Assembly: GCF_003515065.1 (NCBI RefSeq)
Contig: NZ_QXGH01000024.1
Location: forward strand, 1 to 64,000
Origin: Nocardioides immobilis
Lineage (GTDB): Bacteria; Actinomycetota; Actinomycetes; Propionibacteriales; Nocardioidaceae
Direction of reading: 5' to 3'
Length of the DNA: 64,000 bases
The notes under the pieces were generated by a model. It ran no database searches and was not told the origin of the DNA. It worked only from the letters and a program-made list of their open reading frames with translations. Made by a program: the position numbers and the translations under genes. Position 1 is the first letter of the stretch, and each line of letters begins with the position of its first letter. Positions 1 to 10,623 of the stretch are shown here, in pieces.

Positions 1-94
1 CGATCGGCTTGTTGGTCTCTTCGACGATCCGGACAGCTCCCTCACGGAACTCCCGGTCGTACTTCTTCCGCTTCTCTGGCATCTCGATCCTCAT
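1..94 (-). CDS. IS3-family transposase OrfA, N-terminal part (runs off left edge)
   Basis: The minus strand reads from an ATG at 94 and gives a protein starting MRIEMPEKRKKYDREFREGA, continuing to NKPI at the window edge. This is the start of an IS3-family OrfA helix-turn-helix protein, which binds the IS ends and supplies the first half of the frameshifted OrfAB transposase. It resembles the start of the OrfA at 145-444 (KYDxxFxxGAVR, TxKPI) but is a different copy. Everything beyond about 31 residues lies outside the window, so the integrity of the element cannot be judged. Confidence 0.8.
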   Translation of the reverse strand, partial: MRIEMPEKRKKYDREFREGAVRIVEETNKPI

Positions 95-127
95 TGTCGA
101 TGCCTCTACGGTCCGGGGGGAACCTCA
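1..127 (-). mobile_element. Inner IS3-family element, left end
   Basis: The element appears to begin at 127 on the minus strand with TGAGGTTCCCCCCGGACCGT, just upstream of the OrfA ATG at 94. Its end closely matches the end of the neighbouring outer element (TGGGCTTCCCCTCGTAGCGT), which supports both as IS3-type termini starting with TG. It interrupts the start of the outer element's orfB frame. The right end is outside the window. Confidence 0.65.
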
Positions 128-495
128 GATGAAGGTGGCCACGGCTACCGGCCCATCGCCTCGTCCACCCAGAGGGCCACCGAGCGCTTGAGCACATCAC
201 GCTGCATCCGCAGCTCGGTGTTCTCCTTCCGCAGCCGGGCCAGCTCAGCCCGCTCGGACTCGCTCACCTCTCCATTGCCCTCGCCGGCCTCAGCGCGGGC
301 CTTGGCGCACCAGTTGCCCAGCGTCCCATCGTTGATGCCAAGATCTCGGGCCACCTGCGCGATCGGCTTCCCGGTCTCGATGACCAGCCGCACCGCGCCC
401 TGCTTGAAGTCCTCGTCGTACTTCCGATAGTTCCTCGTCGTCATCGCCGCTCATCTCCTCAAAGGCGATGTCTCCACGCTACGAGGGGAAGCCCA
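128..495 (-). mobile_element. Outer IS3-family element remnant, interrupted
   Basis: The terminal inverted repeat begins at 495 (TGGGCTTCCCCTCGTAGCGT on the minus strand) inside a DUF222/HNH gene. A complete orfA (145-444) follows. The minus 1 frame beyond the orfA stop reads GPVAVATFI, a typical start of the overlapping orfB, and is cut at 127/128 by the second element. This is therefore a truncated host element that was the target of another IS3-like insertion. Confidence 0.65.
145..444 (-). CDS. IS3-family transposase OrfA
   Basis: This 99-residue protein has the classic OrfA layout. An N-terminal helix-turn-helix (about residues 8-55, with KYDEDFKQGAVRLV and VARDLGINDGTLGNW) is followed by a leucine-zipper-like helix (ELARLRKENTELRMQRDVLKRS), which normally drives OrfA/OrfAB multimerisation. 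It ends in ALWVDEA near the programmed frameshift region. The orfB frame that should follow begins (GPVAVATFI) but is destroyed by the inner IS3-like element, so no functional OrfAB can be made from this copy. Its family membership is clear; its activity is unlikely. Confidence 0.9.
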   Translation of the reverse strand: MTTRNYRKYDEDFKQGAVRLVIETGKPIAQVARDLGINDGTLGNWCAKARAEAGEGNGEVSESERAELARLRKENTELRMQRDVLKRSVALWVDEAMGR

Positions 496-663
496 GATCG
501 AGGTGACCGCCTCGGTTTGCGCGGCCGGGGACATGAACACCGGCTGCACGTCCCGCACGCCCTTCAACGACTCCCGCGCGGCCGCGACCGCATCCACGAT
601 CGGGTGCAGGTCCTGCGGCTGGTCGGACATCGCGGGGTTCTCCTCGGCGGCGAGCACGGTCAT
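496..663 (-). pseudogene. DUF222/HNH endonuclease, N-terminal fragment cut by an IS element
   Basis: Reading leftward from ATG 663 (or the internal ATG 630), the frame encodes MSDQPQDLHPIVDAVAAARE, then LKGVRDVQPVFMSP and AQTEAVTSI. This is the usual start of the DUF222 domain that precedes an HNH nuclease in many actinobacterial multicopy genes. Homology stops exactly where the IS3 terminus begins (495), after about 55 residues. The rest of the roughly 400-residue protein is not found within the window to the left. These genes are often associated with intein-like or group II mobile elements, so its loss need not be harmful. The identification rests on recognising the N-terminal pattern only. 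Confidence 0.6.
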
Positions 664-837
664 CTTCTGCTCGCCCCGCCGGAGGCACCGATCCCGGTGC
701 GGTGACGCCGATGGCGTCGCCGGTCGCAACTCGTTCTCCGGAGCCCGGGACCACTCGATGCGTCCCGCCTTCGAACCTACCGTTAATCGTACACCAGTTC
801 GAGCCGATGGTAAAGGGAACGGGCCGGGAATCTGGCT

Positions 838-875
838 TGGTTTCGAGGCTCGCTTGGCTCGCACCTCAACCAGCG
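838..875. repeat. REP-like imperfect palindrome in a geneless stretch
   Basis: The stretch 664-1075 has no convincing gene. Within it, 838-872 forms an imperfect inverted repeat (GGTTTCGAGGCTCGC, then TTG, then GCTCGCACCTCAACC). A related half unit (CGCACCTCGACCAGCACCTC) follows at about 895. Units of this shape are, as I recall, dispersed intergenic repeats in Nocardioides-type genomes. I see no other full copy in this window. Confidence 0.35.
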
Positions 876-1075
876 ACGGCACCCCGCCCCGTCGCACCTC
901 GACCAGCACCTCGACAAGCTCGGCGGACATTCTCGCCCGCAGGCCGCCAGCCGACCGCAACCACCCGCCGTACCTCCGCGGCCGCAACCACAGCGAGCAG
1001 CCCAGGCCTCCCGAAACCCAGGCAGGGCCAGGGAACCGCGCCGCAACCAGCGACGGCGCGCTGGTCACGCCCTCC

Positions 1076-1720
1076 TCATGCCGCGACGGGGCCGGCCGGG
1101 AAGATGCCCGACATCGCGACGAAGCCGTCGATCCGCTTCACCCGGTCGGTCCAGCGACGCACCGCCGGGTAGTCGATCCGGGACACGCCCCCTTCCTCAC
1201 TGAGCGCGACGTCCGGGAACGCCGCGAGGTCGGCGATGGTGGGGCGGTCCGTGGCACACAGCCAGTCGCGACCCTCCTGCTCACCGAACCAGAGATGCTC
1301 GTCGAGGACCCTCAGCAGCGTGTGCGCCCGGGACCGGGCCGCGTCGATGTCGGTGAGGTGGCCGAGGCTCTCGTGGAGTCGCGCGGCACCGGCCGAGCCG
1401 GCCAGTGCGCGCGAGAAACCCAGCCACAGCGTGACCTGACCGGCGAGCGCGGGGTCCCCGCCGGGGTACCACGATGCGGTGGGATCGTGGCGGGAGGCCA
1501 GGTACACGAGGATCGCCGGCGCGTCGTACAGCGTCGTCTCCTCCTCGCACAGCACCGGCAGCTGCTGCAGCGGGCTCAGCTCGGTGAACCACTCCGTCTC
1601 GTGCTCCCTGCCCGGGTAGAACTCGACGTCCACCCTCGAGTACTCGAGCCCGAGCACGGCCAGCGCGAGCCGCGCCTGGTAGCAGTCGGCGGACAGCTCG
1701 TAGTCGTAAAGCGTGATCAT
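1076..1720 (-). CDS. Glutathione S-transferase-like protein, candidate NdmE-type partner
   Basis: This 214-residue protein has the thioredoxin-like GST N-domain (LYDYELSADCYQARLALAVL, then QLPVL, then LYDAPAILVYLA) and an all-helical C-domain from about residue 88. The ATG at 1720 has a strong AGGAGG ribosome site. It is the last gene of the purine operon, 9 nt after the reductase at 1730. In Pseudomonas putida CBB5 a GST-like protein, NdmE, is a structural partner that holds NdmC and NdmD together for N7-demethylation of 7-methylxanthine. The gene order and sizes here match that trio. Actinobacteria use mycothiol rather than glutathione, so a scaffolding role is more likely than conjugation. 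The GST fold is certain; the NdmE-like role is inference. Confidence 0.75.
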   Translation of the reverse strand: MITLYDYELSADCYQARLALAVLGLEYSRVDVEFYPGREHETEWFTELSPLQQLPVLCEEETTLYDAPAILVYLASRHDPTASWYPGGDPALAGQVTLWLGFSRALAGSAGAARLHESLGHLTDIDAARSRAHTLLRVLDEHLWFGEQEGRDWLCATDRPTIADLAAFPDVALSEEGGVSRIDYPAVRRWTDRVKRIDGFVAMSGIFPAGPVAA

Positions 1721-1729
1721 GGCGACCTC

Positions 1730-3469
1730 CTACAGGTCCAGGACGAGTCGTGGGGATGCGGAGCGGGAGACGCAGGTCATGATCGCCTCGCCGGAGGCCT
1801 TCTCGGCGTCGTTCAGGTACACGTCCTGGTGGATCGGCTCACCCTCGATCACCCGGGCGAGGCAGGTGCCGCAGGCTCCCTGCTCGCACGACGACGGCAT
1901 CGCGACTCCGGCCTCGCGGACGGCCTCCAGGATGGTCTGCCCGGCCAGCACCTTGACGGTCAGGCAGGAGCGCGCGAGGGCGACCTCGAAACTGGATTCC
2001 TTGTCGATCTCCTGGGCGTTCTTGAAGTACTCGAAGTGCACCTTCTCGACCGGCCATCCGCACTGCGCCGCGACCTCCCGCGCCGCCTCGATCATCGGGC
2101 CGGGTCCGCAGAGGTACACCTGGCGCCCCGGCGCGTAGCCGGCAAGGATCTCGCCGAGCCGCGCCTTCGTCGCCGCGACATCCAGGCCGAGGTGGCGTCG
2201 GACCGACCCGCCGAGGGTGGCGAGACGGTCCCGGAAGGCCAGGTGGTCCTCGGTCTGGGCGAAGTAGTGCAGCTCGTGGTCGAGTCCGTGGTGCGCCAGC
2301 GTCTGCGCCATCGCCAGGAGCGGCGTCGCCCCGATGCCCCCGGCGACGAGCAGCGTGTGCTCGGCGTCCCTCCGGAGCGGAAAGTTGTTCCGCGGCTCGG
2401 AGACAGCGAGTACGTCGCCCTCCCGCACCACGTCGTGCAGGCAGGAGGATCCTCCTTGCGAGTCCGGCTCCCGCTTCACGCCGAGCACGTAGCGGTCGCC
2501 CTCGCCGGGAGCGTTGACGACGGAGTACTGCCGCACGCAGCCGTTCGGGAGGTGTACGTCGACGTGCGCGCCCGGTTGCGCGGCCGGCAGGTGCCCGGCG
2601 AGTGGCGCGAGCGCGAAGCCGGCCACGTCCGCGCCGGCCGGCCACTTGCGCTCCACGCGGACCCGCAGGCTCGCGGACCTGCCCGGGCGGCTCAGGGGCG
2701 GCAGCTCCGCGAGCTCCTCGGAGAGGAGCTCGAGCTCCGGCTCCTGCTGCTCAGCCTGGAGGGGGCCGAGATCCGACTCGACCCGGGCTCGGACCCGGTT
2801 CAGCGCCCGGTTGTGGAGGCGCAGCAGGTCGAGCGGCGGACGGTCCCTGTCGACCACGGCGACGCCGTGGAGCACGCCACGGACGACGCTCGTGGTGGCG
2901 TCCGACGGCTGCACGAGGATCGTGAGACCGGGTGCGGTCCCGCGGTCGAAGCGCAACAGCAGCTCCGCCTCGGCGGCCAGGCGCAGGTCCTCGCCCGCGT
3001 CGTACGAGCGGAGAGCGTCCACGACCTGGGCCGCCGGCGCCGCCACCGTGATCGGGCGGAGCGCGAGTGGGCGCCCGTCGTCGGGGAGGACGGGAAGATC
3101 CTCCGGACGGTCGAGCTCCAGCGTCGTCCAGACCAGACCGTGCCGCTCGACCACGGCGAACGTCCTGTTGCAGATGGTCCGCGCGGGGGCGTCGGCCGGG
3201 TGAGCGGGGATGTAGGTGCACTCCGCGGTGCGGTTGGAGTAGCGCCACCCGTGGTACTGGCACTTGAGCTCGCGACCGTCGTTGACGGCGATCGAGAGCC
3301 GGACGCCGCGGTGGAGGCAGCGGTTCTCCCACACGTTGACGTAGCCGTCGTCGGCCCGCCAGACCGCGAGCTCGCGCCCGAGCAGGCGACCCTGGAAGAC
3401 GTGCCGGACGACGGCGTCACCGGACGAGGCGACGGGGTGCCAGGCGCGGCCGGGCTGGATGCTGGTCAT
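1730..3469 (-). CDS. Rieske-ferredoxin-reductase fusion, NdmD-like electron-transfer protein
   Basis: This protein of about 579 residues carries two [2Fe-2S] centres. The N-terminus has a Rieske domain, with C51-x-H53 and C70-x2-H73 in CLHRG and CQYHGW. After a linker come an FMN/NAD-reductase module (RQYSV, GGIGATPLLAMAQ, YLCGPGPMI) and a C-terminal plant-type ferredoxin (CEQGACGTC near 528-536, last Cys near 566). Ordinary Rieske oxygenase reductases such as VanB lack the N-terminal Rieske domain. NdmD has it and donates electrons to the Rieske-less NdmC. I chose ATG 3469 because GGGGAGG lies 8 nt upstream; a GTG at 3478 overlaps the preceding stop but would sit too near that site. It follows the oxygenase gene with essentially no gap, so they are probably co-translated. 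Confidence 0.85.
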   Translation of the reverse strand: MTSIQPGRAWHPVASSGDAVVRHVFQGRLLGRELAVWRADDGYVNVWENRCLHRGVRLSIAVNDGRELKCQYHGWRYSNRTAECTYIPAHPADAPARTICNRTFAVVERHGLVWTTLELDRPEDLPVLPDDGRPLALRPITVAAPAAQVVDALRSYDAGEDLRLAAEAELLLRFDRGTAPGLTILVQPSDATTSVVRGVLHGVAVVDRDRPPLDLLRLHNRALNRVRARVESDLGPLQAEQQEPELELLSEELAELPPLSRPGRSASLRVRVERKWPAGADVAGFALAPLAGHLPAAQPGAHVDVHLPNGCVRQYSVVNAPGEGDRYVLGVKREPDSQGGSSCLHDVVREGDVLAVSEPRNNFPLRRDAEHTLLVAGGIGATPLLAMAQTLAHHGLDHELHYFAQTEDHLAFRDRLATLGGSVRRHLGLDVAATKARLGEILAGYAPGRQVYLCGPGPMIEAAREVAAQCGWPVEKVHFEYFKNAQEIDKESSFEVALARSCLTVKVLAGQTILEAVREAGVAMPSSCEQGACGTCLARVIEGEPIHQDVYLNDAEKASGEAIMTCVSRSASPRLVLDL

Positions 3470-3474
3470 CCGGA

Positions 3475-4344
3475 TCACCTCCCCGCCGGGATCACGCCGT
3501 AGGTGATCCCCTTGCCGCTCAACCAGCGGCGATAGGCGACCGCGGACTTGTCCGCCCGGATCGGGGTCTCCGAACGGGGGTCGAGAGGCAGCCGCTTGGG
3601 GAACTGGTTCTCCAGGATCGGTTTGTCCTGGCCGAAGATCGACTGCTGGAAGTTGCGGATCTCCTTGTCCTCGTGCGCGGCATCGAGCACGGACAGGAGC
3701 AGGTGCGCGCGGACGTGCTCCTGGTCGACGGGCTGCAGGAAGACGGCGATCACGTCCTGCCGGTCGGGGTCGTCACCGCTGGTCTTGTAGAGCACGGAGC
3801 AGTACGGGTGCGGCACCCGGTAGACGTACTCGACCTCGGCGCCGTCCGCGGAGGAGGCCGAGGCCTTCGGCTGGAACATGCGGCACCGCGTGGCGCGCAC
3901 CTCGTCGCGCTCGGCCGAGACGTCGACGCCGTACTCGACGACCTCGGTGTGCGGCTCGGAGCCGAGGACGTCGGTGTGGACGAACGGGAAGTGCGCCATG
4001 TCGAGGAAGTTCTCGATCGCGCGGGGCGCGGAGACGTGGACGCCGATCGTGCTGGCGTTCATGTTCCGGCGGTCGGGCTCGTCGTACTCCGGGATGCTGA
4101 AGAGGTCCTCCGGTGGGGTGCCGAGGGACGTCCAGAGGTAGCCGTAGCGGACGAGGGTCGGCAGCGGGTGCTGCGGAGCCCCCTGGCGCCAGGCGCGTGC
4201 TCCGCCATCGGGCGGCAGAGCGTAGGCGATCTGCTCCTCGAGCAGGGTGGTGGTGTGGTCCCGTCCGGGCGCGGTCTCCGCGATGGCGGCGAGCGGGTGC
4301 CAGAGGTTGAGGACGACGGGGTCGGTGCAGAGAAATGTAGGCAT
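3475..4344 (-). CDS. Rieske-less mononuclear iron oxygenase, NdmC-like
   Basis: This 289-residue protein has the catalytic half of a VanA/Rieske oxygenase. It carries the iron-binding pattern N112, D115, H118, H123 (ENFLDMAHFPFVH) and the typical C-terminal block (QDKPILENQFPKRLPLD, AVAYRRWL). The N-terminus has the lead-in LWHPLA, but the Rieske CxH/CxxH motif that should follow is absent, and the frame passes straight into the WTSLG region. The missing centre is present on the next gene product (1730-3469). This division of labour is known for NdmC with NdmD. A 12-residue longer start at ATG 4377 is possible; neither has a strong ribosome site. The substrate is unknown, but the operon points to a purine, perhaps an N-methylxanthine. 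Confidence 0.8.
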   Translation of the reverse strand: MPTFLCTDPVVLNLWHPLAAIAETAPGRDHTTTLLEEQIAYALPPDGGARAWRQGAPQHPLPTLVRYGYLWTSLGTPPEDLFSIPEYDEPDRRNMNASTIGVHVSAPRAIENFLDMAHFPFVHTDVLGSEPHTEVVEYGVDVSAERDEVRATRCRMFQPKASASSADGAEVEYVYRVPHPYCSVLYKTSGDDPDRQDVIAVFLQPVDQEHVRAHLLLSVLDAAHEDKEIRNFQQSIFGQDKPILENQFPKRLPLDPRSETPIRADKSAVAYRRWLSGKGITYGVIPAGR

Positions 4345-4508
4345 GACGGTCTCGATTTCTCGAAGCTGGCTGTGCATCGCCTGCCGGTCGGTGACCGGAA
4401 GCGTTCCGACGCGGGCACAGCAGAACGTCGGACGCTGGGTGTTCACCCCGGTGCGGGACCAGGCTTCCTTCGTGCTCCTCTCGGTAGGGGACAGGACGTT
4501 GATGCGGA

Positions 4509-5792
4509 CTAGGGAGAGACGACCTCGCCGTCGACCCAGACGGTGTCGACGTCGGCGGTGGTGCCGAGGGTGAAGGCCTTGGCGAGGGCGTCCTCGGGTC
4601 CGGCGGCGTGGCGCAGGGCGACGTCGAGCGTCGTCCCGGCGCTGGGACGCAGCCACTGGGCGTCGAACCGCTTGCCGACGCCGAGGTCGCCGACCTCGGA
4701 GGAGAGCCCGAGCGCGCGGGCGCCGGCCGAGGTCGCGAGGTGGAGCAGGTGGGCCGGCACCAGCGGGTAGCCCTGCTCGCCGAGCAGCTGCTGCATGAAG
4801 TAGGCCTGCAGCCCCTCCTTGAGCAGCGAGAAGCCTGCGCCCGCGCCGACGTCGGACCCGAGCGCGACGGGGACGCCGTACGCGAGGTGCCGATCAAGGG
4901 GGAAGAGGCCGCTACCGAGCGAGGCATTGCTCGTCGGGCAGTGCGCCACGCTGGCGCCGCGCTCGGCGAGGACCTTCAGCTCCCCGTCGGTGGGGTGCAC
5001 GTTGTGCGCGAGCACGCTGCGCGGTCCGACGAGATCGTGGTTGTCGTAGCTGTCGAGGTAGGTGTCGAGGCCGAACAGCTCCGCGACCGTGGCGATCTCG
5101 CGCCCGTTCTCGTTGATGTGCGAGGTGAAGTACGCGTCCTCGACGTCGCGCAGCAGTGACCGGCAGGAGTCGAGCAGGCCGTTGCCGCAGGACAGCGAGA
5201 ACCGCGGGGTGACGGCGTACCGGTTCCGGCCCACCCCGTGCCAGCGCTCGGCGAGGGCGCGGCCCTCGTCGTACGCACGCTCGGGCGTCGTCAACAGCTC
5301 GTCGCGGAGCAGGCGGTCGCTGACGACCAGGCCGCTGGTGACGCGCAGGCCGACCCGCTGCGCCTCGGTGAACAGCAGGTCGACGGCGGCGGCGAAGTGG
5401 GAGCCGAACACCAGCGCCGTCGTCGTCCCGGCCTGCACGAGGCCGGAGAGGAACTCGCGGGCGACAGCAGCGGCGTACGTCGGGTCGGCGAGCCTGGCCT
5501 CCTCGGGAAGTGCGCAGCGCTCCAACCAGTCCAGCAGCGGCAGGCCGAGGCCGCCGATCGCGCGCACCTGGGGGAAGTGCACGTGGGTGTCGACGAACCC
5601 GGGCAGCAGCAGCCCGCCGCGGAGGTCGACGACGTCGTGGTCCGGGTGGGCGGCCTGGATCCGGTCGAACGCCCCCCGGTCGGCGATCATCCCGTCCCGG
5701 ACGAGGATCCCGGCGTCGTCGTCGGCCCGCAGCGCCCCACCTGCGAAGGGGTCGTCCGGGGTGTCGAGGACCGTGGCCCGGTAGATCGTCAT
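4509..5792 (-). CDS. guaD: Guanine deaminase
   Basis: This 427-residue member of the amidohydrolase superfamily converts guanine to xanthine plus ammonia. It shows the metal site GFVDTHVHFPQ, the HINENGREI segment typical of guanine deaminases (family form HxxEN), the VLAHNVH block, HCPTSNASLGSG and the metal-binding Asp in LGSDVGAG. It starts at ATG 5792, overlapping the xdhC stop by 4 nt (ATGA). Lying between xdhC and the Ndm-like trio, it would feed guanine into the xanthine pool. A gap of about 165 nt separates it from the oxygenase gene, with no recognisable gene in it. Identification is strong. Confidence 0.9.
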   Translation of the reverse strand: MTIYRATVLDTPDDPFAGGALRADDDAGILVRDGMIADRGAFDRIQAAHPDHDVVDLRGGLLLPGFVDTHVHFPQVRAIGGLGLPLLDWLERCALPEEARLADPTYAAAVAREFLSGLVQAGTTTALVFGSHFAAAVDLLFTEAQRVGLRVTSGLVVSDRLLRDELLTTPERAYDEGRALAERWHGVGRNRYAVTPRFSLSCGNGLLDSCRSLLRDVEDAYFTSHINENGREIATVAELFGLDTYLDSYDNHDLVGPRSVLAHNVHPTDGELKVLAERGASVAHCPTSNASLGSGLFPLDRHLAYGVPVALGSDVGAGAGFSLLKEGLQAYFMQQLLGEQGYPLVPAHLLHLATSAGARALGLSSEVGDLGVGKRFDAQWLRPSAGTTLDVALRHAAGPEDALAKAFTLGTTADVDTVWVDGEVVSP

Positions 5793-6649
5793 CGTGTGCT
5801 CTCCGCTGTGCTGGTGGTCTGGGTCCGGCCGGTCCGCCCGGCGCGCTCTGCCTGGAACATCTGCAGGAGCGCGGCGGCCACGCTGACCGCGATCGTCGCC
5901 GGCTCCTTGCCGCCGAGGTCGGGCAGGCCGATGGGGGTGGTGATCCGGGCGACGGCGTCGGGGGAGTGGCCCTCGTCCTCGAGCTTCCTGCGGAACCGCG
6001 TCCACTTGGCGGTGGAGCCGATCAGGCCGATGGACCCCAGGTGCGGGGTTCGGAGTGCGGCGTCGCACAGCGCAGCGTCCTCGGCGTGGTCGTGGGTCAT
6101 CACGAGCACATGGGTGCCGGGCGGCAGCTCGGCGAGGACGAGCTCGGGCAGGACCGGCACCTGGTGCGGGTGCACCGTGGCGACGGCGTCGTCGAGGACA
6201 GCCAGGCGCTCGGGGGTCAGCTGGTCGGCCCGCGAGTCGACCAGGTGCAGCTCGAGGTCGTGGCGCGCCAGGATCCGTGCGAGCTCGATCCCGACGTGGC
6301 CCATCCCGAAGATCGCCACGGCGGGTACGACGGGCAGGGGCTCTAGCAACAGGGTCACCTCACCGCCGCAGCACTGGACGCCGTGCTGGAAGGGCGCCTT
6401 GTCCGACAGGGACAGCGTGACCAGCTCGGCCGTCGGGCTGGGGTCCTCCAGCAGCGCCCGAGCCCGCTCCTCGGCGACCGCCTCGAGGTTGCCCCCGCCG
6501 ACGGTGCCCCAGCTGCGCTCCGCGCCGACGACCATCTTCGCGCCGGCCTCGCGGGGCGCGTGGCCGCGCACCGACGCGACGGTCACCAGCACTCCCGGCC
6601 GGCGGGTCTCGCGGAGCCGGCGTACCGCCTTCATCCACTCCATGGCCAT
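5789..6649 (-). CDS. xdhC: Xanthine dehydrogenase accessory protein XdhC
   Basis: This 286-residue protein has the XdhC/CoxI N-domain (LVTVASVRGHAPREAGAKMVV, then GTVGGGNLE, and GVQCCGG with the conserved cysteines). A Rossmann domain follows (AIFGMGHVGIELARIL, IGLIGSTAKW). XdhC binds molybdenum cofactor, has it sulfurated, and inserts it into the XDH large subunit. It begins at ATG 6649 with AGGAG 5 nt upstream, 12 nt after the xdhB stop, and overlaps the guanine deaminase start. This is its normal neighbourhood. Confidence 0.93.
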   Translation of the reverse strand: MAMEWMKAVRRLRETRRPGVLVTVASVRGHAPREAGAKMVVGAERSWGTVGGGNLEAVAEERARALLEDPSPTAELVTLSLSDKAPFQHGVQCCGGEVTLLLEPLPVVPAVAIFGMGHVGIELARILARHDLELHLVDSRADQLTPERLAVLDDAVATVHPHQVPVLPELVLAELPPGTHVLVMTHDHAEDAALCDAALRTPHLGSIGLIGSTAKWTRFRRKLEDEGHSPDAVARITTPIGLPDLGGKEPATIAVSVAAALLQMFQAERAGRTGRTQTTSTAESTR

Positions 6650-6661
6650 CTCAGCTCCTGG

Positions 6662-9105
<2,444 letters not shown>

Positions 9106-9109
<4 letters not shown>

Positions 9110-10575
9110 GCCGGCACCTCCTGGGGACTCGGGCTCTCCGCGTAGAGCTTGAGGAGGAACTGGCCCAGCATCGCGGCGCGGTACGCCGAGCTGGCCCGGT
9201 GGTCGTCGAGCGGAGTCCCTTCCCGGGACATGACCTCCGCGGCCCGCCGTACGACGTCGTCCCGCCAGGGCTGGCCGGTGAGCGCCTCCTCGGTCCGCAG
9301 CGCCCGGATCGGCGTGGCGGCGATGCCTCCGAGACCGATCCGCGCCCGCCGTACGACGCCGTCCTCGACATCGAGGGCGAACCCGACCGCAACGCTGGAG
9401 ATGTCGTCGAAGCGGCGCTTGGCGATCTTGTGGAAGGCGGTGAGCCGGGCGAGGGGGAGGGGGACCCGGACCGCGCGGATGATCTCGCCGGTCTGCCGGA
9501 CGCTCTGGCGGTAGCCCGTGAAGTAGTCCGCCAGTGCCACCTGCCGCTCACCGTCTGCCGACGCCAGGACGACCACTGCATCGAGCGCCAGCAGGGCGGG
9601 AGGTGTGTCGCCGATGGGTGAGCCGGTGCCGAGGTTGCCGCCGAGGGTCGCGCCGTTGCGGATCAGCCGGGAGGCGAACTGAGGGAACATCTGGTCCAGG
9701 AGCGGCACGCGCCCGTCGAGCCGGCGCTCGACCTCGGTCAGGCTGAGCGCGGCGCCGATCTCGACGTGCTCGTCGGTGACCTCGAAGGTCCGCAGCTCGG
9801 GCAGCCGGTCGATCGCGACGGTCAGCGGCGCGCGGGTGCCGCGCAGGTTGACCTCGACGCCCCAGTCGGTCGAGCCGGCGACCAATGCTGCGTCCGGTCG
9901 CTCCGCCAGCAGCGCGAAGGTCTCGGTCAGGTCGACCGGCCGGACGAACGCGGCGTCGTCGACCACCACCCGCGTGGCCCGGGGCGCCGGCGGCGCCTGG
10001 TCGGCGCGGGCGGCGTACGGGTCGTCCTGCCCCGGCTCGCCGAGCGCGTACGCGGCGTCCCGGATCGGCCGGTAGCCGGTGCAGCGGCACAGGTTCCCGC
10101 TGAGGGCGTGCAGGTCGAACCCGTTCGGGCCGTGCTCCCCGTCGTGATGGTCGCCGCCGCTCGCGGCCCCGGGATCGCCGTTGTGGGCGCAGCGGCCGGG
10201 CCGGTAGTACTCCGCGGCCATGCTGCACACGAATCCAGGGGTGCAGTAGCCGCACTGCGAGCCGCCGCGGACCGCCATCTCCCGCTGCACGGGGTGCAGG
10301 TCCTTGGCCGTCCCGAGTCCCTCGGCGGTCATGACCTCCTGGCCGTCCAGGGATGCGGCCGGCATCAGGCACGCGTTGAGCGGGGTCCACTCGGTCGGGG
10401 TCGTGATCCCCGGCCGGGCGACGAGGACGGAGCAGGCTCCGCACTCGCCCTCGGCGCATCCCTCCTTGGCCCCGGTGAGGCCCTCGCCGCGCAGCCAGTC
10501 GAGCGCGGACGTGTGGGGCGCGACCGCGTCGAGCGGGACGGTCCTCCCGTTGACGGTGACGCTCGGTGACTCCAT
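9106..10575 (-). CDS. xdhA: Xanthine dehydrogenase small subunit (2Fe-2S plus FAD)
   Basis: This 489-residue protein carries two [2Fe-2S] motifs: the plant-type set (CAEGECGAC plus a downstream Cys) and the helical set (QCGYCTPG, then NLCRCTGYRPI). An FAD-binding domain follows from about residue 210 (LVAGSTDWGVEVN, ATLGGNLGTGSPIGDTPPALL). It passes electrons from the molybdenum site to NAD. Between the two halves of the second cluster there is a His/Asp/Gly-rich insertion (GDHHDGEHG) that is unusual. ATG 10575 is preceded by AGGAAG. It is the second gene of the purine operon. Confidence 0.94.
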
Positions 10576-10597
10576 GGCGGTGACTTCCTCTCGGGAC

Positions 10598-10623
10598 GGC
10601 CGGTCAGCGCTTGCCGACCGGCC
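10598..10623 (-). other. Hairpin at permease/xdhA junction
   Basis: GGCCGGTC and GACCGGCC pair across a 10-nt loop, overlapping the stop codon of the permease gene. There is no T-run, so it is not a standard terminator. It could slow transcription or protect the mRNA end, setting lower expression of the downstream xdh genes or vice versa. It is visible in sequence; its function is not known. Confidence 0.35.

Noticed and set aside
664..1075. Minus-strand frames of 87-205 residues before the HNH fragment
   Set aside because: Low-complexity Arg/Cys/Gly/Ser translation of an intergenic repeat region; only the last part (from 663) is protein-like.
503..3502. 999-residue open frame on the plus strand antisense to the NdmD-like gene and its neighbours
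   Set aside because: Arg/Val/Leu/Asp-rich mirror translation of real minus-strand genes, crossing several gene borders; no family signal. Long antisense frames are expected at this base composition.
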